This document shows positions 21,660 to 33,089 of a DNA stretch of 64,000 nt, piece after piece. Source of the stretch: Batkoa obscura (taxonomy: Eukaryota; Entomophthoromycota; Entomophthoromycetes; Entomophthorales; Batkoaceae); NCBI GenBank assembly GCA_030770535.1, contig JASVEC010000053.1:62001-126000 (forward strand), in the 5' to 3' direction. The position numbers and the translations under genes were made by a program. The notes beneath the pieces are model-generated. The model searched no databases. It was given only the letters and a program-made list of their open reading frames with translations, and had not been told where the DNA came from. Numbering within the stretch: position 1 is the first letter of the stretch; each line of letters begins with the position of its first letter.

Positions 21660-22700
21660 ATGAGCCATGATATTATTAAAAACGTTAGCGTTATTGGAGC
21701 GGAATTAATCAATTTACCTAGCCAACATATTGAATATATTATTGAAATCAAAACAAATGTAAGAAGTTGGAAAGTTAAACATCGATATTCTGAGTTCTAT
21801 GAATTAGATTTAAAATTAAAAAAGATCAGATCACCATTACCAGAACAGTTACCAGGAAAAAGTTCTTGGTTTACATGTATTAGTTTTGCAGACCCTGCTT
21901 TTGTAGAAGATCGTCAAATTGGTATTGAAGTTTATCTAAGAGGCATTTTATTATGTAGTAATCCAGCTTGGAGAGAATCCAATTTATTTAATGAGTTTTT
22001 ATTAGTACCTATTTCAAAAAACAATAATAATTTAGATAATAACATATCTTCGGAAGGTTGGTTAAAAGAATTAAAAAACACACAAAATATAGCTATTGAA
22101 ATTAGAAGTATAATTACAAAAAGAGAGCAATGTTTTAATGACAAAGATTTAAGTTTAGCTCATCAATTAACAGCTCAAGCTAGAAAATTATGTATGACTT
22201 TAACAGCTAATATTAATGAATTAGATAAAACTTTAACTCAAAGTAAAACTCAGTTAACTCCTGGTGAAGAATTAAGAAGAAGAGATATTTTATCAAAATT
22301 AGAAGATGAAAAATCAATGTTAAACAAATTAATACAACGTACTTCAGCTAGAGAAAACTCCAATCCAACTAGTGGTAGAAGTTCAGTACAAAGTGATAGG
22401 GGAGAGTTGTTTAATAAGCCAATATCTAAAAGAAAATTTGGTAAGAATATAACGGAAACTAAAGAAACTAAAGCATTAGACAATGAAGGATTATTACAAT
22501 TACAAAAAAATAAAATGGAAGAACAAAATTTATATTTAAATCAGTTTTCAGATATTTTAAAAAGACAACATAAAATTGGCAGCGAAATTGGAAATGAATT
22601 AGAATATCATAATCAATTATTAAATCAAGTGGATCAAGATTTAAACAATACTGATCAAAAACTAAAGAAGACTTCTAGTAATGTTAGAAAAATTAATTAA
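21660..22700 (+). CDS. VAM7: PX-domain SNARE, Vam7-like (vacuolar fusion Qc-SNARE)
   Basis: Single-exon 346-residue protein. Residues about 5-118 form a PX domain (KHRYSEFYELDLKLKK, then the proline-rich LPGKSSWF and the QIGIEVYLRGIL helix), which binds PI3P. A linker helix region follows, and residues about 280-343 are a SNARE coiled coil (QKNKMEEQNLYLNQFSDIL, RQHKIGSEIGNELEYHNQLL, ending NNTDQKLKKTSSNVRK). There is no transmembrane anchor. This PX-plus-C-terminal-SNARE order is that of yeast Vam7 (316 residues), which acts with Vam3, Vti1 and Nyv1 in homotypic vacuole fusion. Oddity: in EIGNELEYHNQLL the ionic zero-layer position, Gln in Vam7 and syntaxin 8 (ELxxQN), is His317 (codon CAT at 22608-22610). 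Confidence 0.85.
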   Translation: MSHDIIKNVSVIGAELINLPSQHIEYIIEIKTNVRSWKVKHRYSEFYELDLKLKKIRSPLPEQLPGKSSWFTCISFADPAFVEDRQIGIEVYLRGILLCSNPAWRESNLFNEFLLVPISKNNNNLDNNISSEGWLKELKNTQNIAIEIRSIITKREQCFNDKDLSLAHQLTAQARKLCMTLTANINELDKTLTQSKTQLTPGEELRRRDILSKLEDEKSMLNKLIQRTSARENSNPTSGRSSVQSDRGELFNKPISKRKFGKNITETKETKALDNEGLLQLQKNKMEEQNLYLNQFSDILKRQHKIGSEIGNELEYHNQLLNQVDQDLNNTDQKLKKTSSNVRKIN

Positions 22701-23125
22701 ATATTATATGATTTAGTTTGTTTATCTAATGTAATACTTTAATCTTTTTTTATCTTTATTATTTGAATTAAATAAACTAAATAATTTAGCTTTATGTTAT
22801 TATAGAATTATTAATCTTATAATTAATTTGAAATCAAAGTATTAATTATTTACTAACAATTGATTTAGATATTTTTATGTAAACACTTTATTAGAATAAA
22901 ATAGTAATGAATTATTAAAATTTAAAATAAACTATAACAATAAATATGAATAGTAGAATTGTGATTCAATAATACTAATAATAAACAACCTCTTATTCTT
23001 TGATTTACTAATATTTTAAAAAAACTAAACACGGATCAATACCTTATATCTAACTTTATGTTAAAAACATAAATGTTAAAGTTTGACTTCAATATTTCTT
23101 ATGTTAAATTCAAATCAATTGATTT
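22701..23125. other. short convergent intergenic region
   Basis: 3' flank of both the Vam7-like gene and the coiled-coil gene on the other strand. AT-rich, nothing else seen. Confidence 0.5.
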
Positions 23126-25587
23126 TTAAGATAAAAGCCTATCTAATTCATCGTTTAATTTTTGTAATTCTTGTATTGTTGAATGAGTTATTATAGCTTC
23201 ACTATTATTATTATCTATAATATCATCTAAATAATATTAGATTTCAATAAAAAAATAATATGATATTATAAAATTAAATACTTACCCTTAACACCAGGCA
23301 AAGGATTTAAACCTAAACGTTGTCTTAAAATAGCTAAATCCGAATTTAAATTCAACTATTTAAAAAAAACTAAATATGTTTTTTCATATACAAAAACACA
23401 ATAACTTACCCAAGTTTGATTAAACAATGTGATATCATTATTATCATTATTGATATCTTTTTCATCTTGTTTTTTTTGTAAATATTGAAATTTTTTTAGT
23501 TGATTAACATAATCATGTGATTCTTCCATTTTCTAACAAAATTAAAATTAAAGTAAGTGATAAATTATTAAATTGATATTCCCTTACCAATTGATTTATT
23601 TGAGATTGATGATGTAATTTTAATGTTTTATTAATTTCATTATTTATATTACAAGATTCTTGCCTTAAATTCAATAGTTCTTGTCTTAATTCATTTTGTT
23701 CTTTTCGAATTATCATTAACTCTTTTGTTAATGTAGAATATTCCATTTGTTGTTGTTCCATTTCAATTATTCCAGTTTCAAATGCCCCTTTAAATAAATT
23801 GATATCTTTTATTAAATCGGAGTTAAAATTATTTTCCATACTAAAATAATAAATATTAATAAATAAAGAATATTTAATGTAAACATATTGATTACCAATA
23901 TTGATTAATAACTTGTAACAATTCATGACTTACAATATCTGCTTGAGATTTTGATGAAGATGACTTATTTTTCAAAGGAATAGCTACATCTTTTAAACTA
24001 TCTTTAATCCTTTTCGATAATAACTCTTTTTGTTTTATTATCTCTCCTCTTTCTTTTAGTTTAATTACTTCTTTATTTAATGGTTTAATAACCTTTATAG
24101 GTTGCTTATTTATTATTGGTAATCTACTTTGACTACTATCTGTTTGTATATTATTATCTTCATAGAATGAATTATTTTCTTCTGATGATATGGTTTTATT
24201 TTTCCAATTATCATTATCTGTTTTTTCTTTTGAAGATTTAATTTCAAATGATCGGTCTTTGTTATTTATTATTGAGTTGTTTTTGTCAACGATATTATCT
24301 ACTTTTTTTATTATAAGTAAACTGTCCTTAATTTCGTTATCTTTCTTCTTTTCTTTATTATTATTTTTATTTGTTTGCTGTCTTTTATTCGAATTGGAAC
24401 TTGAACTAAATTCATCTTTTTCTTCATCAATTCTTTTAGGATTTTGAAATTTTGGTGGATTTAATTTAACTGGATAATTCTTTTTATTATTAAATTGATT
24501 TTAAATTCCATTTGATCTTTAGATATCTCATTATCTTCAGATCGATGTTTAGATATACTTAATCTTATCTTTTCTTCTTCATCCGAATCAATTTCCCATG
24601 GAGATATTGATTTTTCGGACATTTTATATAATACTTTATCTAATTCTTCTATTATATTATAATAAGTAAATAAATATCATCAATATAAATTCTATTTTAC
24701 CTTTCGATATATTACTTATATCCATTGTTTCATTGTTATCAATTACTACATCTTCTTCAACTACATTACTTATTTCCTATTAATAATAATTAAGTATTAA
24801 ATAATAATAATTGTCTTATTTTAATTTACTTTTTTACGCTCATTATTAACATTATCAAAAAATTCATCTAAATCCGCTGGTACGGTACTTGAGCCATGCT
24901 TTGGTAAAACATTAGTATTTTGCTTTATTAAAAACTAAATTTAATTTACTTCCGAATTCCTTAATTCCACACTACTCATACTTTTAATTATTTCATTTAA
25001 TTCATTATAACTATTTTCCTTATTATTTTTTGAAGTATTAGAAATTATATATTTTAAGGTGTCATGATTCATATAATAAATAGAAGATACTGATATATCA
25101 TTATTATGCTCTAAATTTCTTTTTAAAATTCCACTGGCATTTAGTGAATTATCCGTTAAGCTAATAGAGCTATCTAAATAATAAAACTTAAATCAATTTT
25201 ACCTAAAACTCAATTGTAATTACCTTTTCTGGTACTTAAATTTAAACTATCCCTTTTATCTTCTGTAAATGAGACCTCTTTCGTTCTTCTTCTTGCAGTT
25301 AAAATAGCTGTAATAGTCGGACTTAAATTCACTTTTCTGCCTTCTATACTCTCGTTTTTCTCCACTCCCTCATCTGCTTTTTCTAAAACAGTATCCTGTT
25401 GTGATAATTGAGGTAGTATAAACTTAGCATCTGTACTTGTAGATTCTTGACCATCAATAGCTAAAATTTTATTTGTTGTAGAATTATCTAATACTTCATT
25501 TTGGATTTCAGCTGCTTCAAAAGGATTAATAGCAGCTGCACCACGTAGTCGCTTTTTTCTTTTGTTTTGATAACGATCTAAGTCCAT
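23126..25587 (-). CDS. coiled-coil nuclear-type protein, possible CENP-U/Ame1 kinetochore subunit (about 9 exons)
   Basis: The minus-strand gene starts MDLDRYQNKRKKRLRGAAA at 25587 and ends TIQELQKLNDELDRLLS at 23126. The first two thirds are low-complexity, charged and Lys/Asn/Ser-rich (with SPWEIDSDEEEKIRLSISK and RLPIINKQPIKVIKPLNKE). The last third is helical and coiled coil (MEQQQMEYSTLTKELM, QNELRQELLNLRQE, then LNSDLAILRQRLGLNPLPG). A basic RLRGA-type N-terminus plus a C-terminal coiled coil resembles CENP-U/Ame1 of the inner kinetochore COMA complex, whose N-terminus binds Mis12; this match is by layout only. Exons join in phase except at one point near 24499-24505, where a one-base shift in a T-run (A-run on the coding strand) separates the two frames and no GT donor explains it. 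That is an assembly error or a real frameshift. Confidence 0.5.
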
Positions 25588-27460
25588 TTCTTAATTGCTG
25601 TTAAATTATTACTGCTAGTTATAGTTACCTAATACCATTTTATTTTTGGAAAGTTAGAAATTGAATAAAAAGTGAACTTTTTTATTGAATTTGTTCAAAA
25701 TAAATTGATTAAAAATTGAACAAGATTGGAAATTGATCATTTTTTTAAGATCAATTAAAGGAAAATTTAAGTTGGGAATTGAAAATTGAAATTACTTCAT
25801 TTTATTAATAATAACAGTTGTAAAACAAAAGTTAAATAAACGCTAATAAATCCAATGACATCGTTTAGCCCATTTCTTTTAAAATCCTACATTTGGCTCA
25901 CAATCATTATTTCATCCTATCTTAACTTTCTCTCTTTTAGACGAAGAAACTAAAGACTTTAAAACAACATTTGTATTTCTTCAAAATTTGAAGAAATGGG
26001 GGTATACTAAGTAAAATCTATTATTTTACAAAACTATATTACTATTGCATTATCTTCAAAGTGTCCTCTATTTATTTTCTTTATATTGACACTAATGTAT
26101 TTTTAGAGTTTTTTTTAAATTTAACAGACTAATAGCCCTAACGTTATTAAAAAGATCTATTATATTAGACCTTAAGAATAAAAAAATATTAATTAACAGA
26201 ATAGCAATTTTTATACTCTTAAGATTTTCTTAAAAAAATCATTTTAATAACATCAATTTTCAAATGCACTTTATTAGTATAGGAAACAGAAATTAAATAT
26301 AAAATGTGGGGTAATTTATGATGACTTATGAAAGTGGGAATTGAAAAGAGCTTAGTAAAAAATTGCTAAAATTTTAAAGGTTTCTTTACCAGCGTATCTG
26401 TTTTTGATAAACTTTGTTCAAGTTTTTATTTTATTTTAAATAGTTTTATATAATTGAATTATTGAAATTTCAAAATTAAAAGGAATGGTCAAACTATCAG
26501 CTGATAATTTAGTACAATCTAAGTTGCCCAAAGCTCAGTTATTAAGTTTTTTTATAATTTCTATATTAATTTAAAAGTAAACAATATTTAAAAAAGCAGT
26601 CTCAACATACACGAAAATAAAAAAGTAATATTATCAGTTTCTAGATTTTAATATACTTACATTAAAATTGTAGTTAATTTAATACATGTTTAAAAGATAG
26701 TTTGAAACTTAATATATTTACACTTGTCCTACTATATATAAAACAAATTAAATTTAAATAAAAATTTATAAAATAATTAGGCTTTTTTGTTTTAAAATAG
26801 AGTTTAAAATAAGATTTAGAAACTTAAAATGTTCAAGTGAATATAATATTTAATGGATTATTTCTAAGTTAAAAAGCACTTTAAAAATAATAATTTTAAT
26901 ATACTCTTTTATTTTAATATCTTAACACTTTTTTATTTACCTCATACTCTAATGATAGTGTCAACAATAAAACCAGGTAACTGAAGGGGGATTATCTTTT
27001 ATTTTATCAAAAAAATTAAGTGGTGGATGTGTGTAATTGAATTTATTAAAGCAAGTATAGTTATTTCGCTTTTATTCCAACTTAATTTGCAATAACTTTT
27101 AGATTCAACTATTTGTCTCTTGGTTTCTACCGTTAGTTTGTTTGTCTTTATAATTTTAGTGAAACATTATTCTTAAATGAATTGCTACTTTAGTCAAATA
27201 GAGATGTACCAGCTTTAAAACCAATTGCATAAAAAAAGTAGCAGAACAAATCACTAATTTAGCTTTTATGCTTAATAAATCTTGTTCACTAGGAGAATGA
27301 CTAAAAATGGATTGCTCCAATGAGGAAGAAGTTGAGATACTGGGATCAGAATAAAATTAGTTATAAAAATAAAAGGTTCTAAATTTTAGTTTTAATTTGA
27401 TTTTCTAATTTTTTAAAAGAAAGAGAGAATATCAATACTACTAATATTAATTCTACAATA
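25588..27460. other. 1.9-kb AT-rich intergenic region
   Basis: Divergent upstream region of the coiled-coil gene and the F-box gene. No MITE copy found. A 15-codon open frame (27308-27355, MDCSNEEEVEILGSE) precedes the F-box gene and could be an upstream ORF if transcription starts early. Confidence 0.45.
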
Positions 27461-28646
27461 ATGAGTGATAAAATTAAACAATTTAAAGATATAGAACTTG
27501 AAGTTAAAAGCAAAAGTGTTAATGAATTATGTTTATTTAATAATAATGACAAGGGTAATAAAGAGAATGATAGTAACAAATTGAGCTTGAAAAAGACAAA
27601 AAGTAAGGATGATTTACAGGTAAATATTCAAGCATTGAATTAATTGATAATGATCAAACAAAGCTAATTTAATATTATTATAGGTAGAATTCAATTTTAA
27701 AAAAACGGAACCAATAGTACATAAAAAAGAAGTCAAATTAGAAACGAGATTGACAACAAGTAGTTCAATAGCTTGTGTTAATACTATACCAATAACAAAT
27801 TATGCCAAAAATGAACTCCCATTGCCACCCGAAATCTTAGAAAATATATTTATTTATTTAATATCAACACCGTATCATTTAGCCAAAAGTAGTTTAGTAT
27901 GTAAATATTGGTATTCTTTAGCCACGCCTTTACTTTATAGAAAACCAAAATTTAAAGATTTAAATTCACTTCATTTACTTTCTACCTCCTTGAAGTCTAC
28001 AAGTAATTTTAAATTGGTGAGTATATTAGATCTTACTCAATTGGATGAAATGCATCGAAATAATCCCATATTAAGCCAACATTTAGCAAATTTAATCCCT
28101 TTATTAGGTAGTGAATTAAAACATTTAGATTTAGGATTTTGTAAAGGATTAAAAAATTATGATTTACAACGAGTATTGCCTTACTTATTAAAACTCCAAT
28201 ATCTCAATTTAGCAGGTGGCAATCGTAGTGATATTGTATTAACTAAATTAGTTAAACATTGTAAATTATTAAAAAAATTATCCTTGTCTTGGAATTCTCA
28301 ATTAACTGATTTTGGTTTTATTGAATTAGCTAAAAATTGTCAACAATTAATTTATTTAGATTTAACTAATTGTGCTCAAATTTCCGACTACTCGGTTGTG
28401 GCTATTGCTAATCATTGTAATCAATTAGAAGTATTATCTTTATCATATTGTCAATGTATTACGGATACTTCTTTATTTTATATATTAGCTAATTGTAACA
28501 AATTAAAAGTATTAAATGTATTGGGCTGTTCAGGCGTATCAAGTAAGTTTGCAACCAAAGCTAAGTTGTTATATCCTGAATTACATTTGAATTTACCTGG
28601 ATTATTACCTTTTTATTTTAAATCCATTCAACAGTTTACAATCTAA
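27461..28646 (+). CDS. F-box protein with cysteine-type leucine-rich repeats (2 exons)
   Basis: Exon 1 is 27461-27619 and exon 2 27684-28646, joined in phase across a 64-bp intron, for about 373 residues. After a charged N-terminal region of roughly 90 residues comes an F-box (LPLPPEILENIFIYLISTPYHLAKSSLVCK and on). It is followed by regular LRR-CC repeats such as LKKLSLSWNSQLTDFGFIELAKNC, LIYLDLTNCAQISDYSVVAIANHC and LEVLSLSYCQCITDTSLFYILANC. This is the Grr1/AMN1/FBXL pattern: the F-box binds Skp1 and the LRR arc presents substrates to the SCF ubiquitin ligase. About six repeats are visible, fewer than in Grr1, so AMN1-like or FBXL-like is a better description. The substrate is unknown. Confidence 0.8.
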
Positions 28647-28782
28647 GTTGTTCTATAGGCCAAGGCGTTGACAGTGGGTTACTAAGTTTTTTTCATTTCT
28701 ATACCTTTCTATTTCTATTTTCGAATTTCTCTCTTTTTAGTAATAAATTATTTTAATTTTAAATTGATTATAGAATTATAAC

Positions 28783-28886
28783 ATGTAGATGTTTTTTAAC
28801 TTCATCACTTTTTCCACCTCTTAAGTGTTATTTGAGCAAAAAAATTGTTAATAAAATTCTTAAACACAAAAAACACACCTTCATAT
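28783..28886 (-). repeat. MITE copy 5
   Basis: Reverse-oriented, somewhat diverged copy (left edge ATGTAGATGTTTTTT, right edge ACACACCTTCATAT) between two convergent genes. Confidence 0.75.
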
Positions 28887-29025
28887 ATATGAGAAATTTA
28901 TATTTATTAATATAATAATTTAAACTTTATTTATTTATTAAAGTTAATAATTTATGATAATTATTATAAAGTTCTAAAGATTAATAGTAGTCCAGTTAAT
29001 AAATTACTATTTCAAATATTAAATT

Positions 29026-31165
29026 CTAGTTACCTTCCAACTCTAAAATGGACAGTTCTTTAAATGATTTATTATATGTTTGAAATTGGGCTATTTCACT
29101 TGATAAACTAACAAACTTTATAAAAAATTTCTTTTAATTAAAACTAAATTAAAACTCACTCATTATTATTATTATTGTTTTTTATATTATTTATATTATT
29201 TATATTATTTATATTATTATCTTCAATTGTTGGTTTATTTAATTCCTTTGAAATTATTAAATTATTATTATTATTATTATTATCTACTGTCTCTGTTGTT
29301 GTTATCGTTGTTGGATACCAAAATTTACTAAAAGTCCTAATATGAAAAAAAACAATTAATAACAACATTTATAATATTAGTTTAAAATAGTATTTACTTA
29401 TCAACTACATTGACAATTGCTTTAACTCCTTCCCCTGTTAATTCCATTGGTATACCTGATAATGTTTTTAAGGAAGATAACATTGAATTATCCATAGTTT
29501 TATTATCACTAAATTTACTAAATTATAATAAATTTATAATAAATTATAACAAATTAATAAATTAGTGGAACTTACTTCTCAATAGTATTATTCTCTTTTG
29601 CTAAAGATTCAATATACGTAATTGAAGCTAATATATTAGTTAAACAATAAGTAGCTACTCCATCTAAATTGGGATGAAATCTAAATAATAAAATATACAT
29701 TCTTATTATTAAAATATCAATATTACCTTTGTATAAATCTAATATTTGATATTAAATATATTTCTTCTTTTAAATATGTTAATGAATAAATGATTTTTGG
29801 TAAAATCATATCCATAGATGAATTATTTGATAATTTATTGTTAAAATTGATTAACAATTTTAACTTTGAACTGGGTGTTTTCAATAATGTTATTGTAGTT
29901 AATTCAGTTATTAAATCTTTAAGAAGATCGTCTTCTATTTCTGTATTACAATTTGTTCTTAATTTTGTCAAAATTATATTATCTTTTTTTATAACAGCTA
30001 ATTGTTGTTGGAATTGTGAATCTAATAAAATATCGCCACTGTCATCCGGTTGAAACAACCTTATTAAATATTAAAATTAATTTAATATAAAGCAGAAACA
30101 AATACATATTAATATTACTTATTATAATAATTATTACACAAATAAACTTCCAATTCATGAAACAGATTTTTAGAAGATAATGGATTATTATTAAATAAAT
30201 TATATAATTGATCATAATAATTATGTAATTGGTGCATTAATTCGGTTAATTTAATGTCTTCTTTTTTAAATAATTCATTTAATCTAATGATATGATAAAT
30301 ATAAATATAAATATAAATATAAAACACAAATAAAACAGTAGTAGTAATAATATGTTATTACTATAAGTGTAAACTTACTTTTCCCCATAATCTAAAGTTA
30401 ATTGATATTGTTCATTAGCTAATTTTAATGGATTGTAAAACATAAACACATCATTAATAGTATTCAATATAGGTGGCCATGGTTCAATAATAGTTAATAA
30501 ATTATTGACTATAATTATATTACATGCTATATTATCAAATAGTACTTGTTCAAATTTATCTACAATTTCTATGCCTTTGAAACTAATCAAATGAGTTGAG
30601 TAATGTTAGTATCATCTTTAAAAACAAAAAATAGAAGACCTTTGACTTACTCTAGTTTATTGTTCATAAAATAAGGTACAATTTCTTTACTAGATAATTT
30701 ATCGCTTTTTATTGTAAATAATTTGGTGCTATTTATTAAATAAATACTAAATAAAATAAAATAAAATAAATAAATTACTCATTAATAAACATAGTTAAAA
30801 AAGAAAGTGAGGTAAATGGAGTTAACTTAATAAAATCGGTAGTTAATAAAATATAATCTTCAATGGTATTTCTTTGTAATAAAATATCATAATCACATAT
30901 TGGTAGAATTAAAGAAGCCTAAATAAATTTTAATTGTACGATATAAAATATTCATAATAATATTTTAACTTACTTTTTTTAACTTTAACAGATGTAAAAT
31001 ATCTTTACTAAAAACTTCGCTTTCTTTTTTTATCCATTCAATGATTTTATTACCAAAACTAGTTGAGTTTATATGCTTAATTGCTATCACTGATTCCTTT
31101 ATATCATCTTCTTTTTGCTCTAATGGATGAATAACCGATTTTCTTTGAGATGGAGTTTTTTTCAT
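29026..31165 (-). CDS. VPS9-domain Rab5-type GEF, Varp/Vrl1-like N-terminus (about 10 exons)
   Basis: Reading the minus strand from MKKTPSQRKSV (31165) and joining across short introns gives about 500 residues ending SILELEGN. The central region carries a VPS9 domain: SSMDMILPKIIYSL, NIRFIQRFHPN, then VATYCLTNILASITYIESL. The Asp and Tyr used for nucleotide exchange in Rabex-5-type domains (ADDLLP; GYCLT) are both present. Upstream, a segment with LILPICDYD and EDYILLTTDFIKLTPF resembles the N-terminus of ANKRD27/Varp and yeast Vrl1. The protein should activate a Rab5/Vps21-like GTPase on endosomes. No ankyrin repeats follow; the tail is Asn-rich (simple ATT-type repeats) and ends in a helix. 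Muk1 or Vps9 orthology remains possible, though no CUE domain is seen. Head-to-head with NPR2, 179 bp apart. Confidence 0.72.
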
Positions 31166-31344
31166 TATTAAATAAATTCAAGTTGAAAACTGTTTTAATT
31201 ATTTTTTATTTTAAACCTCATAATTTGACGTTGAATTTTATTCTATATAAAAAGCCACCAAAAAATTCATTTAACACATTAAATTATTTCAATAAAGTTA
31301 ACGAACTTCAACTAAAAATTAAATAGAAATCAAATTTAAAAAAG

Positions 31345-33018
31345 ATGCAACCCAGTGATCGAGGCTTCCCTCGGTTATTAGCTTTGTTCTATTGTGAATT
31401 TCACCCAATCCAAGGTCCCAAAGTAGTATACGAAATCCCAGAAAACAGTATTTCTGGAGCTTCCAAATTATTTGATTTTGAGTTAATCTCAGATTACATT
31501 ATCCCCAAAAGTGAATTAAATGAACATTTAATAACAGTGAATTGTTCCAACTATAAAATTATAGGGTATCCAATAACAATTAAAAATAGGAAATATGAAA
31601 GAAATGCATTAATGTTTAATTTGTGTTGGGTATTTAATGGAAAAGATGAAGTTAAAAGTTTTGAACCTATTATTGGTAAGATGGGATTGGTATTAAAAGG
31701 GTTGGAGGTAAGTTAAAAAAAGGGAACGTGGAAAAGTAGACTTGGGTTTAAATAATTTACTTTTCAGATAGAAGAAGAAGTACTGTCCGACTTGAAAAAA
31801 AAACATGCACTATTACCAGCACTGGAACATATCTTAGAAGATTTAAATAGTATGTGTGAAAGTAGGATTACTTTATGTAGCTTTATTATTATTATTATTA
31901 TTATTATTATTTATTTGTATTGTTTAGTTACTATGGGTATAATTAATTTAAAATTATTTCCAAGTTATAATAAACCAAAAACATTTAAAATGTGTGATGT
32001 ACCTTCTCCATTAGCCGATTTAAATCAATTAGCGGATGATACTTGGGATATTTCGATTAAGAAAGTAAGTTATTATTATTATTATTATATATTTGTTTAA
32101 TATTGGTATATTAGATATTACCATTTATTAATGGTATTAATCATGTCAAAAAAATTACATTACTATGCGATACGGAACCTTTATTAGTCATGAAATCATT
32201 GGAACATTTAATGTAAGTAGAATATTTTGTTTGTTTTTATTTATTTATTCATTCTATTAGTTATTATGGTTGTATTATTATGATTGATATATTTCAAGTA
32301 ATTAATATTTAGTATTTTATATATTAATAGAATAAGATAAAATGGGACATATATGGATTACTAAATTGTTTTTTTTATCAATAGTATTCTAATCGATATT
32401 CTGTTAATCCAAATTTAAAAAATTTAATTGAAGATATTTATTTACAAAAAGAATGTATTAAATATGTAGCTGGAATGAGTAATAATATTATTCACTCTAT
32501 TATTGGCAAAATGGTATTAATAATTTATATTCATTTCTTGATTTAGATTTAGATTTACCTACACCCAATTTTAGTAAATTATTATCTTTATATTGTGCTT
32601 TAAGACCTGGAGAAACATTACTACAATGGATTCAAATTAATCAAGTAGAATGTTTAAATTTAGATGTTAGGTAAATACTTGTGCTATATAACAATAATAA
32701 TAATTGATGTATTTTGCACAATTAGACGATTCATAACCTTTGGTATAATTAATAAATTAATTTATCGAATACATAAATTTCCTATATTACAACAAGAATC
32801 AAAATTTGTATTACCAAATAACATCAAAAAGTAAGTTTAATAATATATATCAAATAGTTTAATACATAATAATATATTATTGATATTAATTCTATTTATT
32901 TAGATATATTAACGGAAAACATCATTATGATGAAATATGTACCGAATTTAATTATTCCCCCATAGAAATGGATAAATTATTAATGAATGAACCTAACGTT
33001 AAGTTTATTTATAAATAA
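31345..33018 (+). CDS. NPR2: NPR2/NPRL2 subunit of the SEACIT/GATOR1 complex (9 exons)
   Basis: Exons as read: 31345-31707, 31768-31876, 31928-32064, 32115-32212, 32261-32297, 32385-32478, 32547-32670, 32726-32830 and 32904-33018; all phases agree and give 393 residues. The start LALFYCEFHPIQGPKVVYE is the conserved longin-like N-terminus of NPRL2, followed by SRITL..INLKLFP, LLCDTEPLLVMKSLEHL, IYYGCIIMIDIFQYSNRYS and a winged-helix-like C-terminus (ITFGIINKLIYRIHKFP). With Npr3 and Iml1 it forms the GTPase-activating complex that restrains TORC1 at the vacuole under amino-acid limitation. Intron 2 contains an (ATT)n run. The acceptor of intron 6 could be 32546 or 32552, which would differ by two codons. 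Confidence 0.9.
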
Positions 33019-33089
33019 AGAATAAAATAATAAATAAATAAAATAAAAACATAATAATAATAATGCTAAAATAAATTCATACTACTACT

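Noticed and set aside
24190-24447. 85-codon hydrophobic plus-strand frame
   Set aside because: Antisense shadow of the Lys/Asn/Ser-rich part of the coiled-coil gene; such antisense reads as Leu/Phe-rich.
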